Below, in pieces: positions 52,202 through 62,956 of a stretch of 64,000 nucleotides of DNA (the first letter of the stretch is position 1; the number at the start of each line of letters is the position of its first letter). A program made the position numbers and the translations under genes. The notes beneath the pieces were generated by a model. That model was given only the letters and a program-made list of their open reading frames with translations. It was not told the DNA's origin and searched no databases. Source of the DNA: Rossellomorea aquimaris TF-12. GTDB taxonomy: Bacteria > Bacillota > Bacilli > Bacillales > Bacillaceae_B. The stretch is taken from assembly GCF_001648555.1 (NCBI RefSeq), contig NZ_LQXM01000025.1:62001-126000 (forward strand), in the 5' to 3' direction.

Positions 52202-52570
52202 TTAACGCTTGGCAGGAATATATTGTTTCACAGCTTGGCGAATATCATCAATATCAAACGGCTTGGCAAAGTGCGTAAGGGCTCCAAGATCCTTTGCTTC
52301 CTGAATCATATCCAATTCTCCATAAGCTGTCATGATTATGACGCGTATGTCTGCATCCTTCTGTTTCATTCTTTTTAAAATTTCAATTCCATCCATACCT
52401 GGAATCTTCATATCAAGTAATACTAAATCTGGGGAATGGTTATCTACTATTTCTAGTGCCTGAATTCCATTAGCTGCTTGAAAGGTTTGGTAGCCTTCCT
52501 TTTGCAATACTTCATTTAATAGGATTCTTATACCAAACTGATCATCCACAATAAGAATTTTCTCATTCAT
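52202..52570 (-). CDS. spo0F: Sporulation phosphorelay response regulator Spo0F
   Basis: 122 residues, a lone receiver domain: acidic pocket near residues 10-11 (VDDQ), phosphoacceptor Asp54 in [10 protein letters not shown], Thr in IIMTAYG and Lys in FAKPFD. It passes phosphate from Kin kinases to Spo0B. AAAAAGGGG precedes the ATG. About 95 bp upstream is AGGATAT (52670-52664), a possible sigma-H -35, and TATAAT follows nearer the gene. Confidence 0.96.
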   Translation of the reverse strand: MNEKILIVDDQFGIRILLNEVLQKEGYQTFQAANGIQALEIVDNHSPDLVLLDMKIPGMDGIEILKRMKQKDADIRVIIMTAYGELDMIQEAKDLGALTHFAKPFDIDDIRQAVKQYIPAKR

Positions 52571-52776
52571 TCGACTTATCCCCTTTTTATTGAAATTTAG
52601 TTTATGTAAATAAGTAATAAAAACGATTTATTATATCTCTATTACTTCTCTCTTTCTAGCAAAATATCCTTCTTTTTCTCAATATTTTACTTGTGACCAT
52701 CTTCCCCTATATAATAAGCCTTACATTCATAAATGTCGAAGAGGAAGTTATAGGTTTCAGTAAAGGAGTAGAGAGT

Positions 52777-53301
52777 ATGATAAAAATGTTTACCACCCAA
52801 TTAACAGGACTATTTAAAAGGATATATGATAAACAAGAATTTCAAATTGAGGATGCCTCCCGTTTACTGGCTCAAGCTGCCATCGGGCAAGGAAATATTT
52901 ATTTACAATCCTATGGTGAAATGGAGGCTGTAACAGCGGAAGCCCTTTATGGTGCCGAACCTTTACCTTCTGCAAAGAGATATGACTCCTCTGTCAAACT
53001 GACTGAAGCAGACCGTGTATTCGTTGTTAGTCGACTTTCAACAGATGAGGAAGCTCTTTTATTCGGGAAAAAATTAAAGGCAGAAGGTGTCCCTTTTGTG
53101 GCTATTTCCGGCTTAGTAGAAGCGGAAGATAGCCTGGAAAAAATAGCGGATCTTCATTTAGATACAAAAGTGGTAAAAGGATTACTTCCTGGAGATGAAA
53201 TAGGAGAAAGAGTATGCTTTCCCTCAAGTATGGCAGCCCTTTATCTTTATTTCGCCATTGGGTTTGTCATTCGGGAAATGTTAGAAGAGTATGAAGAGTA
53301 G
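52777..53301 (+). CDS. ywjG: DUF2529 protein YwjG
   Basis: 174 residues from ATG 52777 (MIKMFTTQLTGLFKRI), matching YwjG in length. The fold resembles a SIS-like sugar-binding domain (ARLLAQAAIGQGNIYLQ-type helix-strand pattern and the VFVVSRLSTDEEALLF strand), but no function is known. AAAGGAG lies eight bases upstream; the frame to 52693 adds 28 unsupported residues. Divergent from spo0F, convergent with pyrG. Confidence 0.85.
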   Translation: MIKMFTTQLTGLFKRIYDKQEFQIEDASRLLAQAAIGQGNIYLQSYGEMEAVTAEALYGAEPLPSAKRYDSSVKLTEADRVFVVSRLSTDEEALLFGKKLKAEGVPFVAISGLVEAEDSLEKIADLHLDTKVVKGLLPGDEIGERVCFPSSMAALYLYFAIGFVIREMLEEYEE

Positions 53302-53316
53302 ATAGATATTCGGGAT

Positions 53317-53344
53317 CCATTCCTTGGTTAGGGATGGGTTTTTT
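53317..53344 (+). terminator. Terminator of ywjG
   Basis: CCATTCC (53317-53324 region) pairs with GGGATGG (53331-53337), followed by GTTTTTTG. Confidence 0.8.
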
Positions 53345-53369
53345 GTTTTGGGTTTTTTAGGGGGGGTGC

Positions 53370-53460
53370 TGGATGGTGAGACGAATAGTTTCACTTCCTG
53401 GGTCTCCTCTTCTCCGTACTTCCGCAGGAGTTTGCGGAGTCACCCCTCACCATCTATAAG
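53370..53460 (-). repeat. Diverged copy of the GC-rich Bacillaceae repeat
   Basis: Read on the minus strand it shares ACTCCTGCGG, the GGAGACCC block and the CTCACC end with the element at 53565-53690. An inner TCCGCA/TGCGGA hairpin is kept. The overlapping short open frames have no coding support. Confidence 0.45.
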
Positions 53461-53564
53461 AAATTTCATGATCGAGATTAGTAATGACAAAAACAATTTC
53501 GAAAGCTGTAATTGACAAATACTCTCTTTTTTAAAATTTCTTCTAAAAGAATTCATGCTTAGAA

Positions 53565-53690
53565 AGTTGATTGGAGCGGAAGGTGCTCGACTCCTGCGGG
53601 AATAGCGGGAAGGTGAGACCCCACAGGCGCAGCCGAGGAGGCTCACCGCCCGCCCCGTGGAAAGCGAGCATCCTAGAGCGGAAATCAACT
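53565..53690. repeat. 126-bp GC-rich structured repeat between convergent ywjG and pyrG
   Basis: Ends are AGTTGATT and AATCAACT, an 8-bp inverted repeat; inside, AGGTGCTCG pairs with CGAGCATCCT. The core contains GACTCCTGCGGGAA, GGTGAGACCCC and GGCTCACCGCCCG. I recognise this as a widespread Bacillaceae interspersed repeat, likely folding as an RNA or DNA hairpin. Its GC is far above its surroundings. Confidence 0.8.
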
Positions 53691-53755
53691 ACTATTTTCT
53701 TCTCGATAAAAGCAACGTTTTCTCCAATAATTAGCTACAAAGCTCTTCCAACATA

Positions 53756-53791
53756 CAAAAAACCGCCCTCCTAAACAGAGAGCGGTTTTAA
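53756..53791 (-). terminator. Terminator of pyrG
   Basis: AACCGCcCTC / GAGaGCGGTT-type stem, A6 giving the minus-strand U-run, ending 9 bases from the pyrG stop. Confidence 0.85.
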
Positions 53792-53799
53792 ATCAACTA

Positions 53800-55691
<1,892 letters not shown>

Positions 55692-55734
55692 AATAAAAAA
55701 CGCCCCACTTACAATATAGTAAGGGGAGCGTTGT
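55692..55734 (-). terminator. Terminator of rpoE
   Basis: AACGCcCCaCTTAC / GTAAGgGGaGCGTT stem, A6 giving the minus-strand U-run. Confidence 0.85.
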
Positions 55735-55845
55735 AATCTCTTATTCGTCCTTTTTTAAGGAGCCCAAATAAAATACTACCTTCCTACAAGAAAGAAGTCA
55801 AGCATAGAATAAAGAGAAGATATACTAATTGAGTAGGAGAATGAA

Positions 55846-56436
55846 TTACAGCTTTTCATCTTCCTCGTCTTCGTCATCATCTTCCTCTTCAGCTTCATCA
55901 TCTTCAATCTCTAATCCGTCGATTTCTAATACCTCTTCATCATCGTCATCATCTAAGTCATCCAGATCATCTGATGTATCATCAGCAACGTCGTCATCGT
56001 CATCATCATCGTCGTCATCTAAAAGATCATCATCTTCTGTATCATCAAGATCATCATAATCAAGATCTTCATCGTCTAAATCATCATAATCTTCTAAATC
56101 GATTTCTTCATCTTTTTTCTTTGCTTTTTTCTTTTTCTTAGATGAAGATTTCATCGTTGGAACCGTTTCTTCTTCTATTTGATCAACAGGATACCATTCT
56201 CTTAAACCCCAACGGTTATCACCAAGGGCAAGGAAACGGCCGTCAATGTTTAAGTCTGTATAAAATTGAACTAGACGCTTGCGGACTTCTGATTCAGAAA
56301 TCCCAAGTAAACTTTTAATTTCCTTTAAAACCTCTTCAAATGACATTGCTTTCTTTTTCTCAACTAAAAGTTCATGTGCAATTTCAATGAATGACGTTTG
56401 ACGCAATTCTTCTTTAGATAACTGTTTTAGACTCAA
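55846..56436 (-). CDS. rpoE: RNA polymerase delta subunit
   Basis: 196 residues from TTG 56436. The N-terminal winged-helix domain (about 1-90) contains FIEIAHELLVEKKK and FYTDLNIDGRFLALGDNRWGL; a Lys-rich stretch follows, then about 80 residues almost entirely Asp and Glu. Delta displaces RNA and speeds polymerase recycling. The tail is longer than in B. subtilis (173 aa) with an unbroken Asp run, encoded by GAT/GAC repeats. AAAGGA lies ten bases before TTG. Confidence 0.94.
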   Translation of the reverse strand: MSLKQLSKEELRQTSFIEIAHELLVEKKKAMSFEEVLKEIKSLLGISESEVRKRLVQFYTDLNIDGRFLALGDNRWGLREWYPVDQIEEETVPTMKSSSKKKKKAKKKDEEIDLEDYDDLDDEDLDYDDLDDTEDDDLLDDDDDDDDDDVADDTSDDLDDLDDDDDEEVLEIDGLEIEDDEAEEEDDDEDEEDEKL

Positions 56437-56565
56437 TTTACGCACTTCCTTTCTCTATTTAACACTCTACTATGTAGAGTAAAAAGGGCAAAAATTCTCC
56501 ATTATTAATACTAGAGCATATCATCCATTATAAACAATAAAAATGACTTTATGCTAGATTTATCT

Positions 56566-56590
56566 GGTTTTTCTCCAGTTTTTTTCTATT
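56566..56590 (-). terminator. Weak terminator of the 60-aa membrane protein gene
   Basis: CTGG/CCAG stem with a U-run from AAAAAAA. Confidence 0.5.
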
Positions 56591-56596
56591 AACTGT

Positions 56597-56779
56597 TCAG
56601 GATGGCTTCCCCTTGCCCCATTTCTCTTCTTTTTCACCGTTTCGAATGATTCGAAACGCTTCATAAAAGAGATAAAAGGATACTAAAAAAAACGGGATTG
56701 CCCCTAAATGAAATCGATATAAGAGAATGGCCAAGTACATGATCATAATAAAAAAAGAATAGCGTAAAATGGTCTTCAC
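56597..56779 (-). CDS. Small membrane protein (60 aa), hypothetical
   Basis: 60 residues with two hydrophobic spans (about 5-22 and 26-44) and a charged Lys/Glu tail. The start is GTG 56779 with only a weak Shine-Dalgarno. A small terminator follows. I do not recognise a family. It lies between rpoE and icmF on the same strand. Confidence 0.5.
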   Translation of the reverse strand: MKTILRYSFFIMIMYLAILLYRFHLGAIPFFLVSFYLFYEAFRIIRNGEKEEKWGKGKPS

Positions 56780-57046
56780 AGTTTCACATCCAGTATGTGT
56801 TATTCTTACTTATCTGACAATTTCCATTATAAAGCAAATATATCCATTGTACTATTAAGAAGATGTTAAAAATTGTGTGATTTCGTATAAAGGATAGACG
56901 TTGTTGTGGATTTTTAAACTAAATAGGGGATTTTTTTATTTTGTGTAGCTCTGTCATCCGATACGTTCTAGATGATGAGGGATAGGAAATAAAGAGTAAA
57001 CCAACAGCATTTCGGAGATTAGCTACTCCTTTTTTAGAAAGTGTGC

Positions 57047-57210
57047 TTGATAATAAACGTATTCTATTGAAAATAAAGATTAGAACTTATTAATAACCAC
57101 ACAAAGTTGCCTATAAAAGCGAGACAACTAATTTAGTTGAAAATAAAAATGCCCGTCTTGATAATAAATGTCGAAAAGCTGATAATTACTCTTCAAAACT
57201 TGATAATAAA
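57047..57210. repeat. Array F: TTGATAATAAA every 20 then 21 bp
   Basis: Words at 57047, 57067, 57087 and 57107 (20-bp steps), then 57137, 57158, 57179 and 57200 (21-bp steps). TTGATAATAAA is exact at 57047, 57158 and 57200. Located between the icmF terminator and the small membrane protein gene. The remaining 56780-57046 shows no gene. Confidence 0.88.
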
Positions 57211-57280
57211 AAATTCCATCACTATTCCAAAGTCATCATTTTCATTCAGAAATGCACTTTTGTCTCAAGAATCATTCTTA

Positions 57281-57316
57281 TCGAAAAAAAGACCACCGAA
57301 ATTTTACGGTGGTCCC
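57281..57316 (-). terminator. Terminator of tetR-icmF
   Basis: GACCACCG / CGGTGGTC, perfect 8-bp stem, loop AAATTTTA, A7 giving the U-run. Confidence 0.9.
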
Positions 57317-57323
57317 ATCCTCA

Positions 57324-60300
57324 TTACATATTACGGCGATATTGACCGCCTACTTCATAAAGAGCGCGTGTGATTTGGCCAAGGCTGGCTACTTTCACGG
57401 TTTCCATCAACTCTTCAAAGATGTTTCCTCCGTTTACGGCTGCTTGCTTTAAGCGAAGCAGAGCTTCTTCGGTTTCATCTTCGTTTCGTGATTGGAAGTC
57501 TCGTAGGTTATGAATTTGAGTCTCTTTTTCTTCCTTCGTAGCACGAGCAAGCTCCATACTATCCATATCCTCTTCTGAAGGAGGATTCGGATTCAGATAC
57601 GTATTCACTCCTACGATTGGAAGCTCCCCTGAATGTTTTTTCATTTCATAATACATAGATTCTTCTTGGATTTTTCCACGTTGGTATTGAGTTTCCATTG
57701 AACCTAATACACCACCGCGATCGTTGATTCGATCAAATTCAGTAAGGACCATTTCCTCAACCAAATCTGTTAGCTCTTCAACGATGAACGAACCTTGAAG
57801 TGGATTTTCGTTTTTCGACAATCCGTGTTCCTTCGTAATAATCATTTGAATCGCCATGGCACGACGAACAGATTCCTCTGTTGGTGTTGTAATCGCTTCA
57901 TCATAGGCATTCGTATGCAGAGAGTTACAGTTATCTTGAAGAGCCATTAATGCTTGAAGCGTTGTACGAATATCATTAAAGTCAATCTCCTGAGCATGAA
58001 GTGAACGACCAGATGTCTGAATATGGTACTTCAGCTTCTGACTGCGTTCGTTGGCACCGTATTTATCACGCATGACCGTTGACCAGATTCGGCGAGCAAC
58101 ACGCCCAATGACCGTGTACTCCGGGTCTAAACCATTTGAGAAGAAGAAGGATAAGTTTGGTGCAAAAGCATCGATATCCATTCCACGACTTAAATAGTAT
58201 TCTACGTACGTAAATCCGTTTGCTAATGTGAAAGCAAGCTGAGAAATCGGGTTCGCTCCCGCTTCTGCAATATGATAGCCGGAAATAGAGACAGAATAAT
58301 AGTTTCGTACTTTATGATCGATAAAGTACTGCTGTATATCCCCCATCATTCGAAGAGCAAATTCCGTAGAGAAGATACATGTGTTCTGTCCTTGATCTTC
58401 TTTTAAGATATCCGCTTGAACTGTTCCACGAACCACTTGCATGGTTTGTTCTTTTACTTCTACATATTCTTCCACCGTTAACACACGACCAAGCTCTTCT
58501 TCCTTTATGCGAATCTGTTGGTCGATAGCAGTGTTCATATACATAGCAAGGATGATGGGTGCCGGGCCATTGATGGTCATAGAGACTGAAGTTGATGGAG
58601 CGCAAAGATCAAATCCTGCATACAGTTTCTTCATGTCATCCAATGTACAAATGCTGACGCCGCTTTCTCCAACTTTCCCGTAAATATCAGGACGGTGATC
58701 AGGATCTTCTCCATATAATGTAACCGAGTCAAAGGCTGTACTTAAGCGTTTCGCATCATCATCTTTAGATAAGTAGTGGAAACGGCGATTCGTACGCTCC
58801 GGCGTTCCTTCTCCAGCGAATTGACGTTTAGGATCTTCACCCTTTCGTTTAAAAGGAAACACTCCTGCAGTGTAAGGGAACGAACCTGGAACATTCTCTT
58901 TGTATACCCAATCCAAAATCTGACCATAGTCCTTATATTTTGGAAGGGAGACCTTCGGAATATCTAAACCTGATAAGCTCTTTGTTTTTAACTCCGTCAC
59001 AATTTCTTTATCACGGATTTTGGTGATGAATTGATCCTTACTGTATGTTTCCTTTAACTCATCCCACTTTTGTAGAATCTGGTTTGATTCTGGAGTGAGC
59101 TTGCTTTCTACTTCCTGCTTTAACGTTGTAAGGGAAGTAAGTACTTCGTCGTTTGCTTCTTTTTCTTGAACAGCTTCCATTGCCCCTTCTATTTGGAACA
59201 GTCGACGGGCAAGATTTACTTGCTCTTCTGCTTTTTTGTGATAGTTACGAACAGTTTCAGCAATCTCACGAAGATAATAACGACGGTTATTTGGAATAAT
59301 CACGTTTTGTTTTTCTACATCTACGTCTTTTGAAAAACTTGTTTTCCAATCTACCTTCATTTTTTCATTCACTGTTTCAACAATCGCAGCAAATAAAGCG
59401 TTTGTTCCTGGATCATTGAACTGACTGGCAATTGTTCCATACACAGGCATGTCATCCAGCTCTTTATCGAATTGAACATGACTGCGTTGGTACTGCTTCT
59501 GAACCTGACGTCTTGCATCTTCAGAGCCTTTGCGTTCAAATTTGTTGATGACGATAAGATCTGCAAAGTCGATCATATCAATTTTCTCAAGCTGTGAAGG
59601 AGCGCCAAACTCACTTGTCATGACATACATAGACATATCACAGATTTCAGCGATTTCCGCGTCCCCTTGGCCGATACCGCTTGTTTCAACGATGACAAGA
59701 TCATATCCCGCTGCTTTTACTACATTGATGGCATCCTTGATGGCAAGGGAAAGCTCCGTTTTAGAACCACGAGTAGCCAGACTACGCATGTACACACGTG
59801 GATTAAAGATAGCATTCATACGAATACGGTCTCCTAAAAGTGCTCCACCTGTTTTTTGTTTCGTTGGATCTATGGAAAGAATCGCAATTTTCTTCTCAGG
59901 TAATTCATTTAAGAAGCGACGAATCAATTCATCTGTTAAGGAACTCTTCCCTGCTCCACCAGTCCCTGTAATCCCTAATACAGGCACCTTCTTCGCCAAT
60001 GCTTTAATCTCAGAAAAAACAGTTTGAGCCGTAGCAGCTACTTCTTTATTCGCCCCAACCTGGTATTCAGCAAGAGAAATCAGCTTTGAGATGGTGTTCA
60101 CATCTCCTGTAGCCAGCTTCTCCACCTCTTGATTGACATCATTTTTAATCGTAGAAAAATCACATTCTTTAATCATGTTATTAATCATGCCTTGAAGACC
60201 TTGTGTTCTCCCATCTTCTGGTGAAAAGATACGTGCAATCCCGTATTCATGAAGCTCTTTGATTTCGCGTGGAATAATAACGCCTCCACCTCCACCATAG

Positions 60301-60590
60301 ATGCGAATATGAGATGCCCCTCTTTCTTTTAAAAGATCATACATGTATTTAAAGTATTCTACGTGTCCACCTTGATATGAGGAGATGGCAATTCCTTGAA
60401 CATCCTCTTGAATAGCCGCATTCACGACTTCTTCCACTGAGCGATTATGTCCTAAGTGAATGACTTCTGCCCCACTTGCTTGAATAATCCGACGCATTAT
60501 GTTGATCGATGCATCATGTCCGTCAAACAGACTTGATGCTGTGACAAAACGAACATGGTGCTTTGGTTTATAAATCTCAACCGTGCTCAT
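57324..60590 (-). CDS. icmF: Fused isobutyryl-CoA mutase IcmF
   Basis: 1088 residues, three parts in the IcmF order. Residues 1-140 bind adenosylcobalamin ([10 protein letters not shown], the DxHxx motif, and [11 protein letters not shown]). A MeaB-like G-protein chaperone follows with [12 protein letters not shown] near residue 205 and NKFER as a base-recognition motif. Residues about 560-1080 are the TIM-barrel mutase. It interconverts isobutyryl-CoA and butyryl-CoA. Its start overlaps the TetR gene by 4 bp. Confidence 0.95.
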   Translation of the reverse strand: MSTVEIYKPKHHVRFVTASSLFDGHDASINIMRRIIQASGAEVIHLGHNRSVEEVVNAAIQEDVQGIAISSYQGGHVEYFKYMYDLLKERGASHIRIYGGGGGVIIPREIKELHEYGIARIFSPEDGRTQGLQGMINNMIKECDFSTIKNDVNQEVEKLATGDVNTISKLISLAEYQVGANKEVAATAQTVFSEIKALAKKVPVLGITGTGGAGKSSLTDELIRRFLNELPEKKIAILSIDPTKQKTGGALLGDRIRMNAIFNPRVYMRSLATRGSKTELSLAIKDAINVVKAAGYDLVIVETSGIGQGDAEIAEICDMSMYVMTSEFGAPSQLEKIDMIDFADLIVINKFERKGSEDARRQVQKQYQRSHVQFDKELDDMPVYGTIASQFNDPGTNALFAAIVETVNEKMKVDWKTSFSKDVDVEKQNVIIPNNRRYYLREIAETVRNYHKKAEEQVNLARRLFQIEGAMEAVQEKEANDEVLTSLTTLKQEVESKLTPESNQILQKWDELKETYSKDQFITKIRDKEIVTELKTKSLSGLDIPKVSLPKYKDYGQILDWVYKENVPGSFPYTAGVFPFKRKGEDPKRQFAGEGTPERTNRRFHYLSKDDDAKRLSTAFDSVTLYGEDPDHRPDIYGKVGESGVSICTLDDMKKLYAGFDLCAPSTSVSMTINGPAPIILAMYMNTAIDQQIRIKEEELGRVLTVEEYVEVKEQTMQVVRGTVQADILKEDQGQNTCIFSTEFALRMMGDIQQYFIDHKVRNYYSVSISGYHIAEAGANPISQLAFTLANGFTYVEYYLSRGMDIDAFAPNLSFFFSNGLDPEYTVIGRVARRIWSTVMRDKYGANERSQKLKYHIQTSGRSLHAQEIDFNDIRTTLQALMALQDNCNSLHTNAYDEAITTPTEESVRRAMAIQMIITKEHGLSKNENPLQGSFIVEELTDLVEEMVLTEFDRINDRGGVLGSMETQYQRGKIQEESMYYEMKKHSGELPIVGVNTYLNPNPPSEEDMDSMELARATKEEKETQIHNLRDFQSRNEDETEEALLRLKQAAVNGGNIFEELMETVKVASLGQITRALYEVGGQYRRNM

Positions 60591-61276
60591 ATTACTCCCC
60601 CTGTTCTCCCTTGTTTTTCAAAGCCTATGACACCTGAAAATAACAGTTCGATTTGAATCTCAATGTATTCTTCTAATGAATACCGTTTCTGTAATGCCCA
60701 ACGACGAAATCCCCACATCTGTCCTTGGACAAACACATTTTGAGCGAGCATATGGATTTGGTTTTCATCCAGTTCAAGCTTCCCATTTTCCACGCAGCGA
60801 ATGATAAGGTTTTCTACCATCCCTACCATCTCAAGCTCTTTTCTCAGAACATAAGGCAGGGCATCCTTTGATAAGGACTTGGCTTCCTGATACATAACCA
60901 GGACTTCATCCTGCATGCGATCCATCACTTGAAAATAGTGTGCAATCCCAACCTTTAAGCTTTCCAGCGTTCCTGTTCCACCGTCTAGTTCTTCCAGCTC
61001 TAATCGAACCTGTTCATAAATGCTGTCACAAACCAGGTACAATACATCTTCCTTTGTTCGTATATATTCGTATAGCGTTCCGATACTAAATCCAGCGGCC
61101 TTTGCGATCTCCCTTGTCGTGGTGCGATGAAACCCCTTTTGTTTAAATAGAGAGACAGCTCCCTGAATCATTTGATCACGCCGCTTTTCTACTAAACGTT
61201 CATCTTTGACCGAAGCATGAACTTCTCTTTTCTTATTCAAAACAACCGACCGCCTTTGTACTTCCGATTCTCCCAT
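60587..61276 (-). CDS. TetR-family regulator of the icmF module
   Basis: 229 residues: a charged N-terminal arm, a TetR helix-turn-helix (about 34-80: [25 protein letters not shown]) and a helical ligand domain. It is the first gene of the icmF transcript (ATGA overlap) and resembles FadR-type TetR repressors that sense acyl-CoA; it probably controls its own operon and the neighbouring acyl-CoA dehydrogenases. AGGGG precedes the ATG. Confidence 0.85.
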   Translation of the reverse strand: MGESEVQRRSVVLNKKREVHASVKDERLVEKRRDQMIQGAVSLFKQKGFHRTTTREIAKAAGFSIGTLYEYIRTKEDVLYLVCDSIYEQVRLELEELDGGTGTLESLKVGIAHYFQVMDRMQDEVLVMYQEAKSLSKDALPYVLRKELEMVGMVENLIIRCVENGKLELDENQIHMLAQNVFVQGQMWGFRRWALQKRYSLEEYIEIQIELLFSGVIGFEKQGRTGGVI

Positions 61277-61335
61277 TTGACCCCTACACCTGCATTATCC
61301 CCCAACAAAGCAGGCAACCAACTACTCATACAAAC

Positions 61336-61422
61336 CGTGTCCGGCACCCAAAAAGCAGCATACAATCAAACGAACCCCAATTACGCTAAGAAGCAAGCAA
61401 ATCCAATAGGGTGCCTGACACG
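61336..61422. repeat. CGTGTC-GGCACC element, copy 1
   Basis: CGTGTCCGGCACC (61336-61348) and GGTGCCTGACACG (61410-61422) are 13-bp inverted ends with one mismatch, 87 bp overall. Confidence 0.85.
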
Positions 61423-61520
61423 ATTCCAGAATGGTCCAAGTAACACTCATCAAAAACCCACCTCATCCCCCAACAAAGCAGGCAACCTATCTCTATCTCT
61501 TACCAATCACACACACAAAC

Positions 61521-61606
61521 CGTGTCCGGCACCCCAAAGCAGCATACAATCAAACGAACCCCAATTACACTAAGAAGCAAGCAAATCCAATCGGGTGTCT
61601 GACACG
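61521..61606. repeat. CGTGTC-GGCACC element, copy 2
   Basis: CGTGTCCGGCACC (61521-61533) and GGTGTCTGACACG (61594-61606), 86 bp, nearly identical inside to copy 1. Confidence 0.85.
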
Positions 61607-61643
61607 ATTCCAAAATAGTTCAAGCAACACCCATCAAAACTTC

Positions 61644-62783
61644 CTACTTCGTCACCATACGAGAAATAACCAAACGCTGTATTTCTTGAGTCCCCTCATA
61701 AATCTGAGTAATCTTCGCATCACGCATATAACGCTCTACTGGATAATCCTTCGTATATCCATATCCACCAAAGATTTGAACCGCTTCTGTTGTAACTTTC
61801 ATTGCTGTATCTCCAGCCATTAGTTTCGACATAGCCGATTCTTTCCCGTATGGAAGACCTTCCGATTCTAACCAGGCAGCTTGATAGGTTAATAGACGAG
61901 ATGCTTCAATGGACGTTGCCATATCGGCAATTTTGAAGGAAATTCCTTGGTTTGCTGCAATTGGCTTGCCGAATTGCTCACGTTCTTTTGCATATTCGAC
62001 GGACGCATCAAGTGCTCCTTGAGCAATCCCTACTGCTTGAGCAGCGATTCCGTTACGGCCACCATCAAGTGTCATCATGGCAATTTTAAAGCCATCGCCT
62101 TCGTTACCAAGCATGTTTTCTTTTGGCACCTTACAATCTTCAAACACAATCTCCGTTGTAGGAGATGAACGAATTCCCAGCTTCTTCTCTTTCTTTCCTA
62201 CTGAAAACCCTTCGAATTCTTTCTCTACGATAAAGGCGCTAGTTCCACGTTGACGCTGTGAAGGATCTGTTAAAGCAAATACGATATACGTGTCCGCGAT
62301 TCCTCCGTTTGTGATGAAAATTTTAGAGCCGTTCAATACGTAATGATCACCTTCTAGGCGAGCCGTGGTTTTCATTCCACCTGCATCTGAACCGGAACCT
62401 GGCTCTGTTAATCCATAGGCACCAATTTTTTCACCTTGAGCCATTGGGCGAAGGTACTTCTGCTTTTGTTCTTCTGTACCAAATTTGTATACAGGCCATC
62501 CTGCTAAAGAAGTGTGAGCAGAAAGTGTTACACCGATTGAAGCACACACTCTTGAAAGCTCTTCAACTGCGATACAGTACGCAAGATAGTCACTTCCGAT
62601 TCCACCATACTCTTCTGGCCAAGGAATTCCTGTCAGTCCCAGCTCCGCCATTTTATGAAACAGCTCCATATCGAAACGTTCTTCCTCATCTCGCTCAGCA
62701 GCAGTAGGTGCTACCTCTTTTCGTGCAAAATCCCGTACCATTTTACGTATCATTTCATGCTCTTCTGACAATTTAAAATTCAT
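61644..62783 (-). CDS. acdA: Acyl-CoA dehydrogenase
   Basis: 379 residues, FAD-dependent short-chain type. [13 protein letters not shown] and [16 protein letters not shown] line the flavin pocket; the catalytic Glu is in [12 protein letters not shown]. It oxidises acyl-CoA to enoyl-CoA in fatty or branched-chain acid breakdown. It lies upstream of tetR-icmF on the same strand, with a 367-bp repeat-filled gap. Confidence 0.94.
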   Translation of the reverse strand: MNFKLSEEHEMIRKMVRDFARKEVAPTAAERDEEERFDMELFHKMAELGLTGIPWPEEYGGIGSDYLAYCIAVEELSRVCASIGVTLSAHTSLAGWPVYKFGTEEQKQKYLRPMAQGEKIGAYGLTEPGSGSDAGGMKTTARLEGDHYVLNGSKIFITNGGIADTYIVFALTDPSQRQRGTSAFIVEKEFEGFSVGKKEKKLGIRSSPTTEIVFEDCKVPKENMLGNEGDGFKIAMMTLDGGRNGIAAQAVGIAQGALDASVEYAKEREQFGKPIAANQGISFKIADMATSIEASRLLTYQAAWLESEGLPYGKESAMSKLMAGDTAMKVTTEAVQIFGGYGYTKDYPVERYMRDAKITQIYEGTQEIQRLVISRMVTK

Positions 62784-62812
62784 CTCTATTCCTCCTATAA
62801 TCTACTACATAC

Positions 62813-62898
62813 CGTGTCTGGCACCCTAAAAAGGCAACCAAAGAAACAAACCCCTTTACGCCACTAAACATTACATTCCATATCAGGTGCCTGACACG
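62813..62898. repeat. CGTGTC-GGCACC element, copy 3
   Basis: CGTGTCTGGCACC (62813-62825) and GGTGCCTGACACG (62886-62898), 86 bp, between the two acyl-CoA dehydrogenase genes. A stray half-copy GTCAGGCACA lies at 62939. Confidence 0.85.
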
Positions 62899-62956
62899 CT
62901 AAGAATATGCGCAAGAATACACCCTTCCAAGAGTGCAAGTCAGGCACACCCCTCAC

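Larger units (their letters stand above)
61303..61640. repeat. Tandem duplication (~184 bp unit) containing two CGTGTC-GGCACC elements
   Basis: CAACAAAGCAGGCAACC at 61303 recurs at 61471; GCAGCATACAATCAAACGAA at 61355 recurs at 61539; CGATTCCA at 61421 recurs at 61605. Later landmarks are 184 bp apart. Each unit carries one inverted-repeat element (61336-61422, 61521-61606). No gene is supported in 61277-61643. Confidence 0.85.

Noticed and set aside
53324-53688. Short frames in the pyrG-ywjG spacer
   Set aside because: All overlap the two GC-rich structured repeats and have no coding support.
55829-56059. Poly-Ser frame antisense to the rpoE tail
   Set aside because: Shadow of the Asp/Glu codon repeats of the delta subunit.
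61217-61823. Plus-strand frames of 118 and 130 codons
   Set aside because: They lie across the duplicated inverted-repeat elements and the ends of real minus-strand genes, with no start signal.
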